64,000 bases of DNA from Chitinophagales bacterium (GCA_020636495.1 JACJXQ010000008.1:1860001-1924000), one strand, 5' to 3'; positions 1-8,636 are shown, numbered from the stretch's first letter. Made by a program: numbers and translations. Notes: a model not told the origin generated them from the letters alone.

Positions 1-157
1 GAAACTGATAAAAGACAGCGGCTCAAAAGTTCAGCCTGCCATACAGGATGATACCATCAGGGTTACAGGTAAAAAGATAGATGACTTACAGGATGTAATA
101 CAGATGCTACGCGGCGCTAACCTGGATATTCCATTGCAGTTCGTGAATATGAAGTAG
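1..157 (+). CDS. yajQ: YajQ family protein, 3' end only
   Basis: The window opens inside this gene; the last 51 codons are in frame from base 2 to a TAG at 155-157. The visible tail reads KLIKDSGSKVQP, then VTGKKIDDLQ, then LRGANLDIPLQF. It matches from memory the C-terminus of E. coli YajQ, which has KLIKDS, VTGKKRDDLQ and a final P-x-QF-x-N. YajQ proteins are small cytosolic proteins of two ferredoxin-like folds reported to bind nucleotides or cyclic di-GMP. Only the last strand-helix region is seen, so the family call rests on this short but characteristic tail. The gene converges on rfbC with one base between the stop codons. Confidence 0.8.
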   Translation, partial: KLIKDSGSKVQPAIQDDTIRVTGKKIDDLQDVIQMLRGANLDIPLQFVNMK

Positions 158-158
158 G

Positions 159-710
159 TTAAAACCTGCTATTGTTCTCAACGAGCTTAGGTTGTACTTT
201 GTCTTTGTCTGAGACAATTGCATCTGCAAGATCTATTTTCCAGTCTATATTCAGTTCAGGGTCTGCATAATATACTCCGCCCTCATCTTCCTTGCTGTAA
301 AAGTCGTCACATTTGTAGAAGACTTCTGCTGTGGGTGTCAATACCGAGTAGCCATGTGCAAATCCTCTAGGCACCAGGAATTGCCTTTTATTTTCAGCAG
401 ATAATTCAATACCATACCAACGTCCGTAAGTATCGCTGTCTTTGCGCAGGTCTACGACCACATCCCATATTGCACCTTCCAGCGCGCGTATCAGTTTTGT
501 CTGTGCGTGTGGTGCATTCTGGTAATGCAGCCCGCGCAGTACATTGATAGTAGATCTTGCCTGGTTGTCCTGAACAAAATTGATATCCAGTCCTGTAGCT
601 TGTTTGAAAGTGTTACTGTTAAAGCTTTCAAAGAAATATCCCCTGTCGTCATTGAACACCCTGGGTTCAATGATCAGCAGTCCTTTTATGGGAGTCTCAA
701 TAACGTTCAT
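159..710 (-). CDS. rfbC: dTDP-4-dehydrorhamnose 3,5-epimerase
   Basis: This cytosolic cupin epimerises C3 and C5 of dTDP-4-keto-6-deoxyglucose on the way to dTDP-rhamnose or related deoxysugars. At 183 residues the length is normal for RmlC. The active-site His lies in RGLHYQ (H62), with the conserved FLVPRGFAHGY stretch at 111-121 and the tyrosine region FYKCDDFY near 131-138. Its ATG overlaps the stop codon of the upstream aminotransferase by one base (TAATG), so the two are translationally coupled. No rfbA, rfbB or rfbD is nearby, so the substrate must come from genes outside the window, or the enzyme acts on another 4-keto sugar made with its partner. Confidence 0.93.
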   Translation of the reverse strand: MNVIETPIKGLLIIEPRVFNDDRGYFFESFNSNTFKQATGLDINFVQDNQARSTINVLRGLHYQNAPHAQTKLIRALEGAIWDVVVDLRKDSDTYGRWYGIELSAENKRQFLVPRGFAHGYSVLTPTAEVFYKCDDFYSKEDEGGVYYADPELNIDWKIDLADAIVSDKDKVQPKLVENNSRF

Positions 711-1849
711 TAGTTGCGCAGTTGTTCTACTATTTCAATAAAGTTGGTAGTAATAAAGTTCAATTCTTCTTCCGTCAGTTCTGTATGTATCGGCAGCGAA
801 ATTACACATTCCTGCAACATATCTGTTACTGGTAATACATAGTCTGCTCCGCCAAACTCCTTTAGCATGTTTTGCTTATGGCAGGGCACAGGGTAATATA
901 TCATTGATGGGATATTACGTTCTGCCAGGGCAGTGTGTACAGCATCCCTGCTTACATTGTTCAGTTTCAAAGTGTACTGGTGAAACACGTGATGACTGTA
1001 AGGAGCCCTGAATGGGGTCGTTATATTCTCATGCCCCGCAAAAGCATTATCATAGTAGTCAGCAGCGGCGCGGCGGGCATCGCAGTACTCATCCAGCTTA
1101 GGTAGTTTTATCCTTAACACGGCAGCCTGTATGCTGTCCAGTCGACTGTTGCAACCTACCATTTCGTGGTAGTAGCGAACTTTCTGGCCGTGGTTAGCTA
1201 TCATTTGCAGCTTTTCAGCCAGGGTGTCATCATTGGTGAACATGGCACCACCGTCACCATAGCAACCCAGGTTTTTTGATGGGAAGAAAGATGTACAGCC
1301 TATTGTACCCATGCTGCCTGTTTTAACAGTTTGGCCATCAGAAAAGGTATAATTGCCGCCAATAGCCTGCGCAGTATCTTCTATTACAGGGATGTTATGT
1401 TCAGATGCCAGTGCCAGCAACGGCTCCATATGTGCCGTCTGTCCATAAAGGTGAACCGGAACGATAGCCCTGGTAGCAGGAGTTATGGCATTTTTTACTG
1501 ATTCCAGGTTCATAGTGAATGTGTCGGCATCTACGTCCACGAAAACGGGCTTAAGTCTTAATAGCGCCATTACCTCTACAGTAGCTATATATGTGAAGGA
1601 TGGGGTGATCACTTCATCTCCGGGTTTAAGGCCCAATGCCATTAATGCGATCTGTAAGGCATCTGTACCATTTGCGCATGGAATAACATGTTTTACCCCC
1701 AGGTATTCAGCCAGTTCTCCTGCAAACAGTTTTACGTCAGCGCCACCGATAAAGGCAGTATTGTCTATTACATTTTGCATGGCAGCATCTACTTGCGGCT
1801 TTATCTTCTCGTATTGACGCTTCAGGTCAACCATCTGCAGTTTATGCAT
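710..1849 (-). CDS. DegT/DnrJ/EryC1/StrS sugar aminotransferase
   Basis: A PLP-dependent aminotransferase of 379 residues, the usual family length, which transfers an amino group to a nucleotide-linked keto sugar. Visible signatures are ANGTDAL near 59-65 (cofactor phosphate), EDTAQA at 157-162 (Asp158 for the pyridine nitrogen), and the Schiff-base lysine K192 in FFPSKNLG followed by GDGGA. WecE, PseC, FdtB and WbpE belong to the same family, and the sequence alone does not fix the sugar. It is first in a two-gene unit with rfbC, behind a well-formed promoter at 1869-1899. The pairing suggests an amino-deoxy sugar for surface glycan or O-antigen (inference). Confidence 0.9.
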   Translation of the reverse strand: MHKLQMVDLKRQYEKIKPQVDAAMQNVIDNTAFIGGADVKLFAGELAEYLGVKHVIPCANGTDALQIALMALGLKPGDEVITPSFTYIATVEVMALLRLKPVFVDVDADTFTMNLESVKNAITPATRAIVPVHLYGQTAHMEPLLALASEHNIPVIEDTAQAIGGNYTFSDGQTVKTGSMGTIGCTSFFPSKNLGCYGDGGAMFTNDDTLAEKLQMIANHGQKVRYYHEMVGCNSRLDSIQAAVLRIKLPKLDEYCDARRAAADYYDNAFAGHENITTPFRAPYSHHVFHQYTLKLNNVSRDAVHTALAERNIPSMIYYPVPCHKQNMLKEFGGADYVLPVTDMLQECVISLPIHTELTEEELNFITTNFIEIVEQLRN

Positions 1850-1868
1850 AATCAGTTTTTAACGGTTG

Positions 1869-1899
1869 CAAACCTACACCTTAGGATTTATTCGTCAAA
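1869..1899 (-). promoter_or_regulatory. Bacteroidota-type promoter of the aminotransferase-rfbC unit
   Basis: On the minus strand, TTTG (1896-1899) is followed after exactly 19 bases by TAGGTTTG (1869-1876). This matches the Bacteroidota -33/-7 consensus TTTG-N19-21-TAnnTTTG. The predicted transcript would start near 1862, about a dozen bases before the ATG at 1849. Confidence 0.75.
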
Positions 1900-1995
1900 A
1901 TATTACTATATAGTTTATGTCGTTTTTATGACCGTTGTAACAATGTTCTACCATGCATTTGCATTATCTTCACCAATTCAAAGTATATACATGAC

Positions 1996-2757
1996 ATGCA
2001 CAGGTTGTTGATCGTAATATTTGTATTGTCGGGTTTGCACGCCATGGGCCAGGATGGGCTGTTTGGTACCGTGAAGAAGGAGGCTCGCAAAGGCTTTATT
2101 ATTGGAGTGAACGGTGATATTGATTTTCCAGGTGCTGATATGGCCAAACGCTACGGAACCAGTTATAGGGTAGGCGGGCAGGTTTTATACAAAACCAAGT
2201 CTAATTGGGTTATTGGTCCGAAGTATGACTACATGTTTGGCACCAACCTCAGGATAGATTCCCTGATGATCAATATTATGGATCAATATGGATCATTTAT
2301 CAGCAGTACTGGCGAGCGAACAGGTGTTACAATATATGAACGGGGGTATATGGTCGGGTTGCAGGGAGGAAGGATATTTAATATAGACAAACACAATAGT
2401 GATAATGGCATCATGTTGCTCACTACGTTGGGTTTCATGGAACATAAGGTATTGATACGTGACAGGGATGATATTATCGTACCATTGAAGGGCGACTATA
2501 AAAAAGGGTATGACCGGCTTACAAACGGGTGGATGCTGGAACAGTATATAGGTTATACTTATTTTGCGAATAACAATTTGCTGAACTTTCATATCGGGTT
2601 GAATGTGGCAGCAGGGTTTACAAAAGGGCGCAGGGATTTTTTATATGATGTTAGAAGAACTGATAATGCAGCCCGTGTTGACCTGCTATTTGGTATCAGG
2701 GCCGGATGGTATATCCCGATTTTCAAACGTAAGTCTGAGGAGTTCTTTTTTGAATAA
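1996..2757 (+). CDS. Secreted or outer-membrane beta-barrel protein, unknown function
   Basis: A 253-residue protein with an N-terminal signal peptide (hydrophobic residues 4-16, probable cleavage after the AMGQ region). The rest alternates short amphipathic strands rich in Gly, Tyr and Arg, for example GGQVLYKTKSNWVIGPKYDY and LNFHIGLNVAAGF, and ends with FGIRAGWYIPIFKR. That pattern suits a small outer-membrane barrel. No catalytic motif is recognised. It ends two bases before kdtA, so the two genes are probably cotranscribed and it may have a role in envelope assembly (inference). The ATG at 1996 gives the best signal peptide; the ATG at 1991 is out of frame and stops after six codons. Confidence 0.7.
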   Translation: MHRLLIVIFVLSGLHAMGQDGLFGTVKKEARKGFIIGVNGDIDFPGADMAKRYGTSYRVGGQVLYKTKSNWVIGPKYDYMFGTNLRIDSLMINIMDQYGSFISSTGERTGVTIYERGYMVGLQGGRIFNIDKHNSDNGIMLLTTLGFMEHKVLIRDRDDIIVPLKGDYKKGYDRLTNGWMLEQYIGYTYFANNNLLNFHIGLNVAAGFTKGRRDFLYDVRRTDNAARVDLLFGIRAGWYIPIFKRKSEEFFFE

Positions 2758-2759
2758 TT

Positions 2760-4016
2760 ATGTCTGTTGTAATATACTGGTTAGCAATACGTATGTATGC
2801 TTTAGGGGTAAGAGTGGCATCGCTGTTCAATCCTAAAGCCAGGATATTTATACGTGGACGCAGGGATCTGTTGCGTGACATCCGCTACAGCCTGTTTGAG
2901 GAAGAACGCCCCAGGATATGGATACATTGCGCTTCGTTGGGGGAATTTGAACAGGGGAGACCACTTATCGAGAAATTACGCGTAAAGTACCCTACACATG
3001 CTATTGTGCTTACTTTTTTTTCGCCATCAGGATATGAGGTAAGGAAGGCATACCCGGGGGCTGATTATGTATTCTATCTACCTTTAGACAGCATGTATAA
3101 TGCACATCATTTTGTCAAGACAGTTAATCCTTCCCTGGCGCTGTTTGTAAAATATGAACTCTGGTATTTTTACCTGATGCGCCTTGAGGAGATGGATATA
3201 CCTGTATTATTGGTGTCGGCAATTTTCAGGAAAAGCCAACCTTACTTTCAGTGGTATGGTAATCTGCACAGAAAAATGCTGAAGGTATTCACTCATATCT
3301 TTGTACAGGATGCAGTTTCCGTGCAAATGTTGCAGGAGATAGGAGTAAAAGATGTCAGTATTGGTGGCGATACCCGTTTTGATAGGGTTGCAGATGCCGT
3401 TAGTCATACCTATGACCTTGATGACATGGTAGAATTTTGCAAAGACCATAAAGTAATTGTTGCAGGTAGTACATGGAAGGAAGACGAAGTACTCCTGAAG
3501 GAGGTATTTGATAAGCTACCTTCTAAATGGAAATTAGTTGTTGTGCCACACGAAACCAATATCGCTCATATGAAAGACCTTATGGAACTGCACGAAGGAG
3601 ATGCGGTATTGTGGTCAAGATTCAAAATTGATTATTACGATCAGAAAGTATTGCTCATAGACAGCATAGGGCTATTGCTGAGGTTGTATCAATTTGCAGA
3701 TATTGCATATGTAGGCGGAGGTTTTAATAAAAGCGGTATACATAACCTTCTGGAGCCGGCGGTATACGGTAAACCTGTGTTCCACGGACCTGTTTACCAT
3801 AAATTTAAAGAGGCAAACGATCTTTTACAGATGGGGGCTTCTGTAGTTGTAAGTAAACCAGATACGATGCTGAACAATATTCTGCAATGGGAAACAGACA
3901 GGATAGGTTATAATGCCGCATGTATCGCGGCTAAGAAATATGTAAGGAGCAACACCGGGGCAACCCATAAGATACTTAATTACATAGAGGGAAAGAACTT
4001 ACTCAGAAGTTCATAA
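2760..4016 (+). CDS. kdtA: 3-deoxy-D-manno-octulosonic acid (Kdo) transferase
   Basis: A GT30 glycosyltransferase that moves Kdo from CMP-Kdo to lipid A precursor at the inner membrane, the step linking core oligosaccharide to lipid A. It has 418 residues, the usual length. One N-terminal hydrophobic anchor lies at about 3-22. IHCASLGEFEQGRPLI follows near 55-70, with the likely catalytic base Glu62. The C-terminal donor-binding domain carries GGGFNKSGIHNLLEPAVYG and HGPVYHKFKEA. The gene sits two bases after the barrel gene. Its last 37 bases overlap the convergent gene on the other strand. It supports a Gram-negative, LPS-bearing organism. Confidence 0.95.
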   Translation: MSVVIYWLAIRMYALGVRVASLFNPKARIFIRGRRDLLRDIRYSLFEEERPRIWIHCASLGEFEQGRPLIEKLRVKYPTHAIVLTFFSPSGYEVRKAYPGADYVFYLPLDSMYNAHHFVKTVNPSLALFVKYELWYFYLMRLEEMDIPVLLVSAIFRKSQPYFQWYGNLHRKMLKVFTHIFVQDAVSVQMLQEIGVKDVSIGGDTRFDRVADAVSHTYDLDDMVEFCKDHKVIVAGSTWKEDEVLLKEVFDKLPSKWKLVVVPHETNIAHMKDLMELHEGDAVLWSRFKIDYYDQKVLLIDSIGLLLRLYQFADIAYVGGGFNKSGIHNLLEPAVYGKPVFHGPVYHKFKEANDLLQMGASVVVSKPDTMLNNILQWETDRIGYNAACIAAKKYVRSNTGATHKILNYIEGKNLLRSS

Positions 4017-4534
4017 AAAGAAACAGTTGTTTCGTTCTCCGGGTCCCATTTATACTTTTTTGCCAGTTCTTTATTCACCCACTCAATGGCCTGGTTTGAA
4101 CGGGTGAATGTATTAATTGTTTTAATGGCGTCATCGTAAGCCGACCTGTCGTCGGCAAAGAGTTCAGTTATGAACAGGTATTTGTCGTTGATGCCTATCA
4201 TCGTACGAATGTCAAAAGCAGGTACCTCTGCATACTGCATTGTATCATCAATCTTTGGCTCCGTACCTGGTGTCGTTTGTGATGAAGGTGCAGAAGGTTC
4301 TTCTGTTTTCGGTAAAGGAATATTGGGTTGAATAGCAGGAGTTGTCTTTTTTATCTCCAGCAGATCGGCATAAAGCACCCGGGTATAGTCCAGCATCAGG
4401 TCAATATCAATAGCACTGAGATTATTTCCCTGTTCGGATAGCTCCTTTAGCTTTTGCAGCAATATAGGTATTCGTTGTTGCATAAACTGTGACTGTCTGT
4501 CAAAAAAGTAGCAGGTCTGTGAATAATAATCCAC
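3980..4534 (-). CDS. Conserved hypothetical cytosolic protein
   Basis: No known function is recognised. The 184-residue product has no signal peptide or membrane helix. Residues about 18-65 look helical (MQQRIPILLQKLKELSEQ). A Pro/Thr/Ser-rich linker spans roughly 70-100. The C-terminal part contains IGINDKYLFITELFADD and WDPENETTVSFYELLSKFF, a region I recall in many uncharacterised Bacteroidota proteins. The start could instead be Met18 (base 4483), which would remove an odd Tyr/Cys/Phe-rich leader. Its 3' end overlaps kdtA by 37 bases on the opposite strand, and both frames look genuinely coding there. Confidence 0.7.
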   Translation of the reverse strand: MDYYSQTCYFFDRQSQFMQQRIPILLQKLKELSEQGNNLSAIDIDLMLDYTRVLYADLLEIKKTTPAIQPNIPLPKTEEPSAPSSQTTPGTEPKIDDTMQYAEVPAFDIRTMIGINDKYLFITELFADDRSAYDDAIKTINTFTRSNQAIEWVNKELAKKYKWDPENETTVSFYELLSKFFPSM

Positions 4535-4549
4535 AGACCCGGTTATTTA

Positions 4550-4843
4550 TTATTTATCATTGTCTTTATTTTTGGCCATACGGTCCCTTACTTTTTTTAT
4601 ACCAAGGCCTGCTCCCGCCACAGCCAGGAAACTTAATCCTCCGTCAAGAGGGATATCATTGTCATTTTGGTCGTCATCATCATCACCCCAATGATGCTCA
4701 TCGTCTCCTCGGTCGTCATCGTCTCCGTTGTACCAGTTGTGCACATCCTTGTCAAAACCAGGTCCGCCTGCGTATACATTTTTTATTCCTGTCAGCAACA
4801 TAATAGCTACCAACAACAGCAACATTTGATCAATACGTTTCAT
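4550..4843 (-). CDS. Tiny secreted Asp-rich protein with PLDGG-type C-terminal sorting signal
   Basis: A 97-residue protein in three parts. A signal peptide occupies 1-25 (cleavage probably after VYA). The mature segment 31-63 has 15 aspartates in 33 residues with scattered His, Trp and Asn. The C-terminal tripartite signal is PLDGG (65-69), a hydrophobic helix to about 82, then a basic cluster KKVRDRMAKNK. This tail resembles the PIDGG-type ('PID-CTERM') sorting domains known in Bacteroidota and thought to be exosortase substrates. I chose the second Met (4843) because the upstream eight residues would precede a normal signal peptide. An exosortase-family gene lies at 8620-9162. The acidic segment could bind cations (inference). 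Confidence 0.72.
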   Translation of the reverse strand: MKRIDQMLLLLVAIMLLTGIKNVYAGGPGFDKDVHNWYNGDDDDRGDDEHHWGDDDDDQNDNDIPLDGGLSFLAVAGAGLGIKKVRDRMAKNKDNDK

Positions 4844-4871
4844 ATTCTGAATAGTATTTGGTTTCAAAAAA

Positions 4872-7800
4872 TTATTGTTGTTTCACCAACTTTTCTGTTA
4901 ACCTTATTCCTTTTGCGTTTAATGCAACTATATAAATTCCGTTGTTAAGTTCAGCAACAGGCACTATCAGTTTTCCTGAAACAGTATTTACCTGCTGTTT
5001 GAATACTACTTTTCCTGTGATGTCTGTTATACTTATTGTCCCAGTGCCGTCAATTCCTGCAAATGATACACTGACAGCATTGGTTGCAGGGTTGGGTGAT
5101 AATTGCAGTTTAGCGGTCTGAAGCGTGTTAATATCATGTATGCCAGTAAACGTATCCACCATATTGATAGAGAACCTGTCATCACCAAAACTGCCCGGCT
5201 TGGTCATGTCAACGCTAAAAGTATATTGATAACCTTCACTCAAAAGTTCAGTTTTATTAGTGTATTTATCGTGCAGGTATAAAACAGTATTTTTAGGTAC
5301 ACGATACCTTGGTACTTTAATAGATAAATTCATATCCTCATAAGCAGCCAGCCCTAGTGGTATGGTTTTGCCATCTTCAAATGGTCTCACATCAATAGAT
5401 ATCCTGGTAGAGTCATCCATTAATGTATAGAAATCAAGATCGGGGTTGTAGAACTTGATCATGTCAGAGTCATCCTGCCTAGCATTGGCAGAAGAATCAA
5501 AAGCAATGATCAACCTGTCCCAGAAGATGTTACTGCTTTCTATATTCATTTCTACCGTATAACCCTGGGGCGTCTCTTCTATCGGGTCTGCAGTAGTTTT
5601 AAACAATGCATCTGGCGAACTGCTTACCTTATCAGACTCCTGGAAATAGAAAGTGCCAGAACTGCCACTTGTAACCTCAGCCACAAATGCACCACATGCA
5701 GGTAGAATATAGCTGGAAGAGAACTGGTAGGAGGTATATCCACCAAAAGTACCCTGGTGTGGATCCCATACACAGAAGTTGGATCCTATATTGTTAGACC
5801 TGCTCACGTTTGAAAGATCTACCTGGCTGGGGTAGGGATTGCCACAAATAACAAACTCAGAGTTGTTCCCTTTTGATAGTGTTATTGTTTTGTCTCCCTG
5901 GTTCACCGGGCCCGTCATGTCCAGTGTTACAGCATTAGGTGTGTAAGAACCTTGTGTTAGTCCCTGGCCTTTAGAACCTCTCATCATAATTCGTGCCATC
6001 ATATAGGGTGCCCAGCTATTGGTATATGCAGATGTGAAATCTTTCCATCCGGGGTTATTGCCAGCCGTACTTGTGTCTGCCGTTGTTACATCAAACCAGA
6101 ATGCAGAGGGTGAGTTAACCTGTACTTGCGTAAAGCCATTTGATGTGCCTCCCTGTCCTGTAATGTCAATATCATCTGTTAGCTGAGATAAGGGTATTGA
6201 AGAACTGAAAGGGTGCGCCATGAAGCGGTATGCCCTTTGACCTCCCGGTATATATCGTTCAATAACAACATTGCCACTGATATAACTACCACTTGAACTG
6301 CCGTTTTTTATCTGGGCTGTATTGCTGCTTGTACTTCTTAATATAAACTTGCCATTTGTGGTTAAAGTACCACTGCTCGGATAGTAGATGTCAGTAACCG
6401 CAACAGAATCGTTTAATGTACATCCTGAGCTATTGTACAACCTGAATTCATCGAACTCCAATGTGCTTGTTGAAGATATGGTCTGTGCTGAAGATCCCCT
6501 CATTTCAATTCTTCCGGACGGGACATTGAAAGTGCCGCTGTTTGCGATGTCGCCATATACCCTCAGTTTCGCAGTACTGTAGTTTAAGGTAAATGATGCA
6601 CCACTTTGTACCGTTATATCAGCACAATAGATTGTGGTAGAGGTATTGACATTCGGATATCTGCTTTTGCCGGAAGGTATCAACACATCGTCGCCGGATG
6701 TTGGAACGGCATTTGTAGACCAGTTAGATGATGTATTCCAGTCTGTACTGGTTGAGCCTGTCCATGTAATACCGCCGAAATTGCTGCCTGAACCTGAATA
6801 CTTCATTACTGTAGCTTTTTGGCTGACTGCATTGTCTTTATAGCCTACATACAATATGCCATTATCATCAATAGCAAGCGAAGTATAGTCTACTGTATTT
6901 GAAGTAAAACCTGCAGAGCCGACATTGGTCCAGCTACCATTATCATATTTCATAACAGATGCCTTCTGGTTGTTGTTATTATCCCTATATGCAACGTAAG
7001 GGATATTAGTATTCTGGTCAATGGCAAGGTCGGGTGTGCCAACACCATTAGGCGTAAAACCTGCTGAACCTACACTGCTCCAGGAACTGTTGTTATATTT
7101 TCTTACTGTGATCTTGCTGCTATTATTCCAGTCAATATAGGAAATATATGGAACGTCATTGGCATCTGAGGCGATGGTGACATCAGAGCAACCACTGCTG
7201 GATATTGTTCCTGTTGAAGCCCAACCATTACTTGTCCACTCCACCATTCTCGGGTTGTTATTGTTATCCCTGTATGCCATGTATCCATAGCCAGAAGGAG
7301 TGACAACTAAAGAAGTATAAGAAACGGACGTAGAGGTAAACCCGGCTCCTCCCAGGTAATACCAGTTACCATTGTAATAATATAAAATACTTGCTTTGCC
7401 ACTTTGGTTATTGTCCTTAAAAGCAATGTACACTTTGCCAGTTTGCGGTGAAACAGAAGCAGAAATGTAATCAGCGGAACTACTGCTGACACCCGTACCT
7501 AATGTACTCCAACTGCTACCATTGTACATTTTAACACTCAACTTACCATTCGACCCCCAGTCTTTATAGGCTACGTAGATATAATTGTTATTCTGGTCGA
7601 TAGCCATGGATATATAATCGACTGAGCTGCCGGAAATTGCGGTGCCTATACTACTCCAGCTACTACCGGTCCATTTTCTGACACTCAATTTGTCGCCATT
7701 GGCGTTGTCTTTAAATGCTATGTACGGAACATCATACTTGTCAATAGCCATTTCTGTATTGTTGGCTACAGAACTTGTAAAGCCTGCTGTGCCTACAATA

Positions 7801-7877
7801 GACCATTGCGATATGGTGGGATTAATTATGGCAAATGATGCCAGCAGGACAAGGATGAATTTATAGAGATTGTTCAT
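4872..7877 (-). CDS. T9SS type A secreted protein with seven-repeat propeller domain
   Basis: A 1001-residue secreted protein with a signal peptide (about 1-22). Residues about 24-370 hold seven repeats of roughly 46-50 residues, each with W-x-x-x-G near its start, then a D/S-x-A/S-I-D stretch, an Y-[IV]-[AG]-[FY]-[KR]-D turn and a final V-x-K-[WY] strand. Seven such units predict one seven-bladed beta-propeller. A middle beta-rich region follows (W-N-T-S-S-N-W, VLIPSG, then a left-handed-helix-like segment). The last ~80 residues form the type A sorting domain: LSPNPATNAVSVSF, ITDITGKVV, then the final LTEKLVKQQ. It is exported by T9SS and probably surface-attached or released. The ligand is unknown. 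Confidence 0.88.
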   Translation of the reverse strand: MNNLYKFILVLLASFAIINPTISQWSIVGTAGFTSSVANNTEMAIDKYDVPYIAFKDNANGDKLSVRKWTGSSWSSIGTAISGSSVDYISMAIDQNNNYIYVAYKDWGSNGKLSVKMYNGSSWSTLGTGVSSSSADYISASVSPQTGKVYIAFKDNNQSGKASILYYYNGNWYYLGGAGFTSTSVSYTSLVVTPSGYGYMAYRDNNNNPRMVEWTSNGWASTGTISSSGCSDVTIASDANDVPYISYIDWNNSSKITVRKYNNSSWSSVGSAGFTPNGVGTPDLAIDQNTNIPYVAYRDNNNNQKASVMKYDNGSWTNVGSAGFTSNTVDYTSLAIDDNGILYVGYKDNAVSQKATVMKYSGSGSNFGGITWTGSTSTDWNTSSNWSTNAVPTSGDDVLIPSGKSRYPNVNTSTTIYCADITVQSGASFTLNYSTAKLRVYGDIANSGTFNVPSGRIEMRGSSAQTISSTSTLEFDEFRLYNSSGCTLNDSVAVTDIYYPSSGTLTTNGKFILRSTSSNTAQIKNGSSSGSYISGNVVIERYIPGGQRAYRFMAHPFSSSIPLSQLTDDIDITGQGGTSNGFTQVQVNSPSAFWFDVTTADTSTAGNNPGWKDFTSAYTNSWAPYMMARIMMRGSKGQGLTQGSYTPNAVTLDMTGPVNQGDKTITLSKGNNSEFVICGNPYPSQVDLSNVSRSNNIGSNFCVWDPHQGTFGGYTSYQFSSSYILPACGAFVAEVTSGSSGTFYFQESDKVSSSPDALFKTTADPIEETPQGYTVEMNIESSNIFWDRLIIAFDSSANARQDDSDMIKFYNPDLDFYTLMDDSTRISIDVRPFEDGKTIPLGLAAYEDMNLSIKVPRYRVPKNTVLYLHDKYTNKTELLSEGYQYTFSVDMTKPGSFGDDRFSINMVDTFTGIHDINTLQTAKLQLSPNPATNAVSVSFAGIDGTGTISITDITGKVVFKQQVNTVSGKLIVPVAELNNGIYIVALNAKGIRLTEKLVKQQ

Positions 7878-8215
7878 TTGCGTATTGTTGTTTAACTGAT
7901 TGATTATCTATTCTTTATATTTAAATTTGGGCATGTATTTCAAAATTATACTGCACGTAAATGGTCGTAGTTCATTTTGTTAATGGTTAACAACTCATTA
8001 ACATGAACCAACATACTATTTCCTCGCCGGAGACAGCTGTTATTTACATATCCAATAAACACGGGAGGTATTTTTTAGCATCTGTATATAGCTGAAATTG
8101 TTGCTATATAACTATTCTTCCTCTTGTATGTATGCTATAAAATGTAATCCTCTCAACCCTTGCAACAAATATACAGTGCTGCATACTCATATGAGAATTT
8201 GCTAAATTGTAAAAT
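7878..8215. other. AT-rich intergenic region
   Basis: This holds the upstream region of the T9SS propeller gene (which starts at 7877 on the minus strand) and the downstream region of the exosortase operon. No coding frame of interest is seen. Two minus-strand TAnnTTTG-like octamers occur (7941-7948 and 8166-8173), but neither has a TTTG at the right distance, so no promoter is called. Confidence 0.5.
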
Positions 8216-8232
8216 ATCCACATTTTGTGGAT
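8216..8232 (-). terminator. Hairpin terminator after the exosortase operon
   Basis: ATCCACA (8216-8222) and TGTGGAT (8226-8232) form a perfect 7-bp stem with a 3-base loop. On the minus strand it is followed by an AT-rich, T-containing stretch. It lies 14 bases beyond the stop of the small membrane protein gene. Confidence 0.5.
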
Positions 8233-8246
8233 TTTGTGTGGATTAC

Positions 8247-8636
8247 TTATCTTCCTTTTTGAGCAATAAGGGACAACATATAAATGAGTATAAGCGGCAA
8301 GGGGCTTGAAAACAGGTAGCGCACCGTTGTTACCCAATCCAGGAACTCTGCACCCATAAGTGAGGTCATGTTCTTTAGCAGGCCAATGATGAGGATGAAG
8401 CATATTACCGCACTGTAAGACCAGACCCAGATCTTTTTCAACCATTGCATCGGGTGTTTATTCCAGGCCCAATAACCTATCGGGAAAACAGCAACAAGTA
8501 TGACCAGGTGTCCGGCCTGTCTGATATATGGTGCTATCTCGCGAACAGCATAACCTTCTCCGAAGAACTGGTAATCTATATAGCAGATAAGCGTGATTAG
8601 CACCAGCGCTATTCTGAATTTATTTCTTTGTTCCAT
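8247..8636 (-). CDS. Small polytopic membrane protein of the exosortase operon
   Basis: A 129-residue membrane protein with about four hydrophobic segments (roughly 8-24, 41-58, 71-87 and 105-124). There are short charged loops, including the REIAPYIRQAG loop, and no known catalytic motif. It overlaps the 3' end of the exosortase gene by 17 bases, so translation is coupled. Exosortases of Bacteroidota often have a small dedicated membrane partner encoded next door (for example the XrtF- and XrtX-associated membrane proteins, as I recall them). This gene fits that role by size, topology and position, but homology is not proven here. Confidence 0.72.
   Translation of the reverse strand: MEQRNKFRIALVLITLICYIDYQFFGEGYAVREIAPYIRQAGHLVILVAVFPIGYWAWNKHPMQWLKKIWVWSYSAVICFILIIGLLKNMTSLMGAEFLDWVTTVRYLFSSPLPLILIYMLSLIAQKGR

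Noticed and set aside
1485..1817. Plus-strand frame opposite the aminotransferase
   Set aside because: Antisense shadow of a well-recognised gene.
4550..7877. Repeated DNA in the propeller and Asp-rich genes as a CRISPR array
   Set aside because: Repeats are in frame, degenerate at DNA level and encode protein repeats; no spacer structure.
7941..8173. Minus-strand TAnnTTTG octamers upstream of the T9SS propeller gene
   Set aside because: Neither has a -33 TTTG at the right distance and AT-rich DNA yields such octamers by chance.
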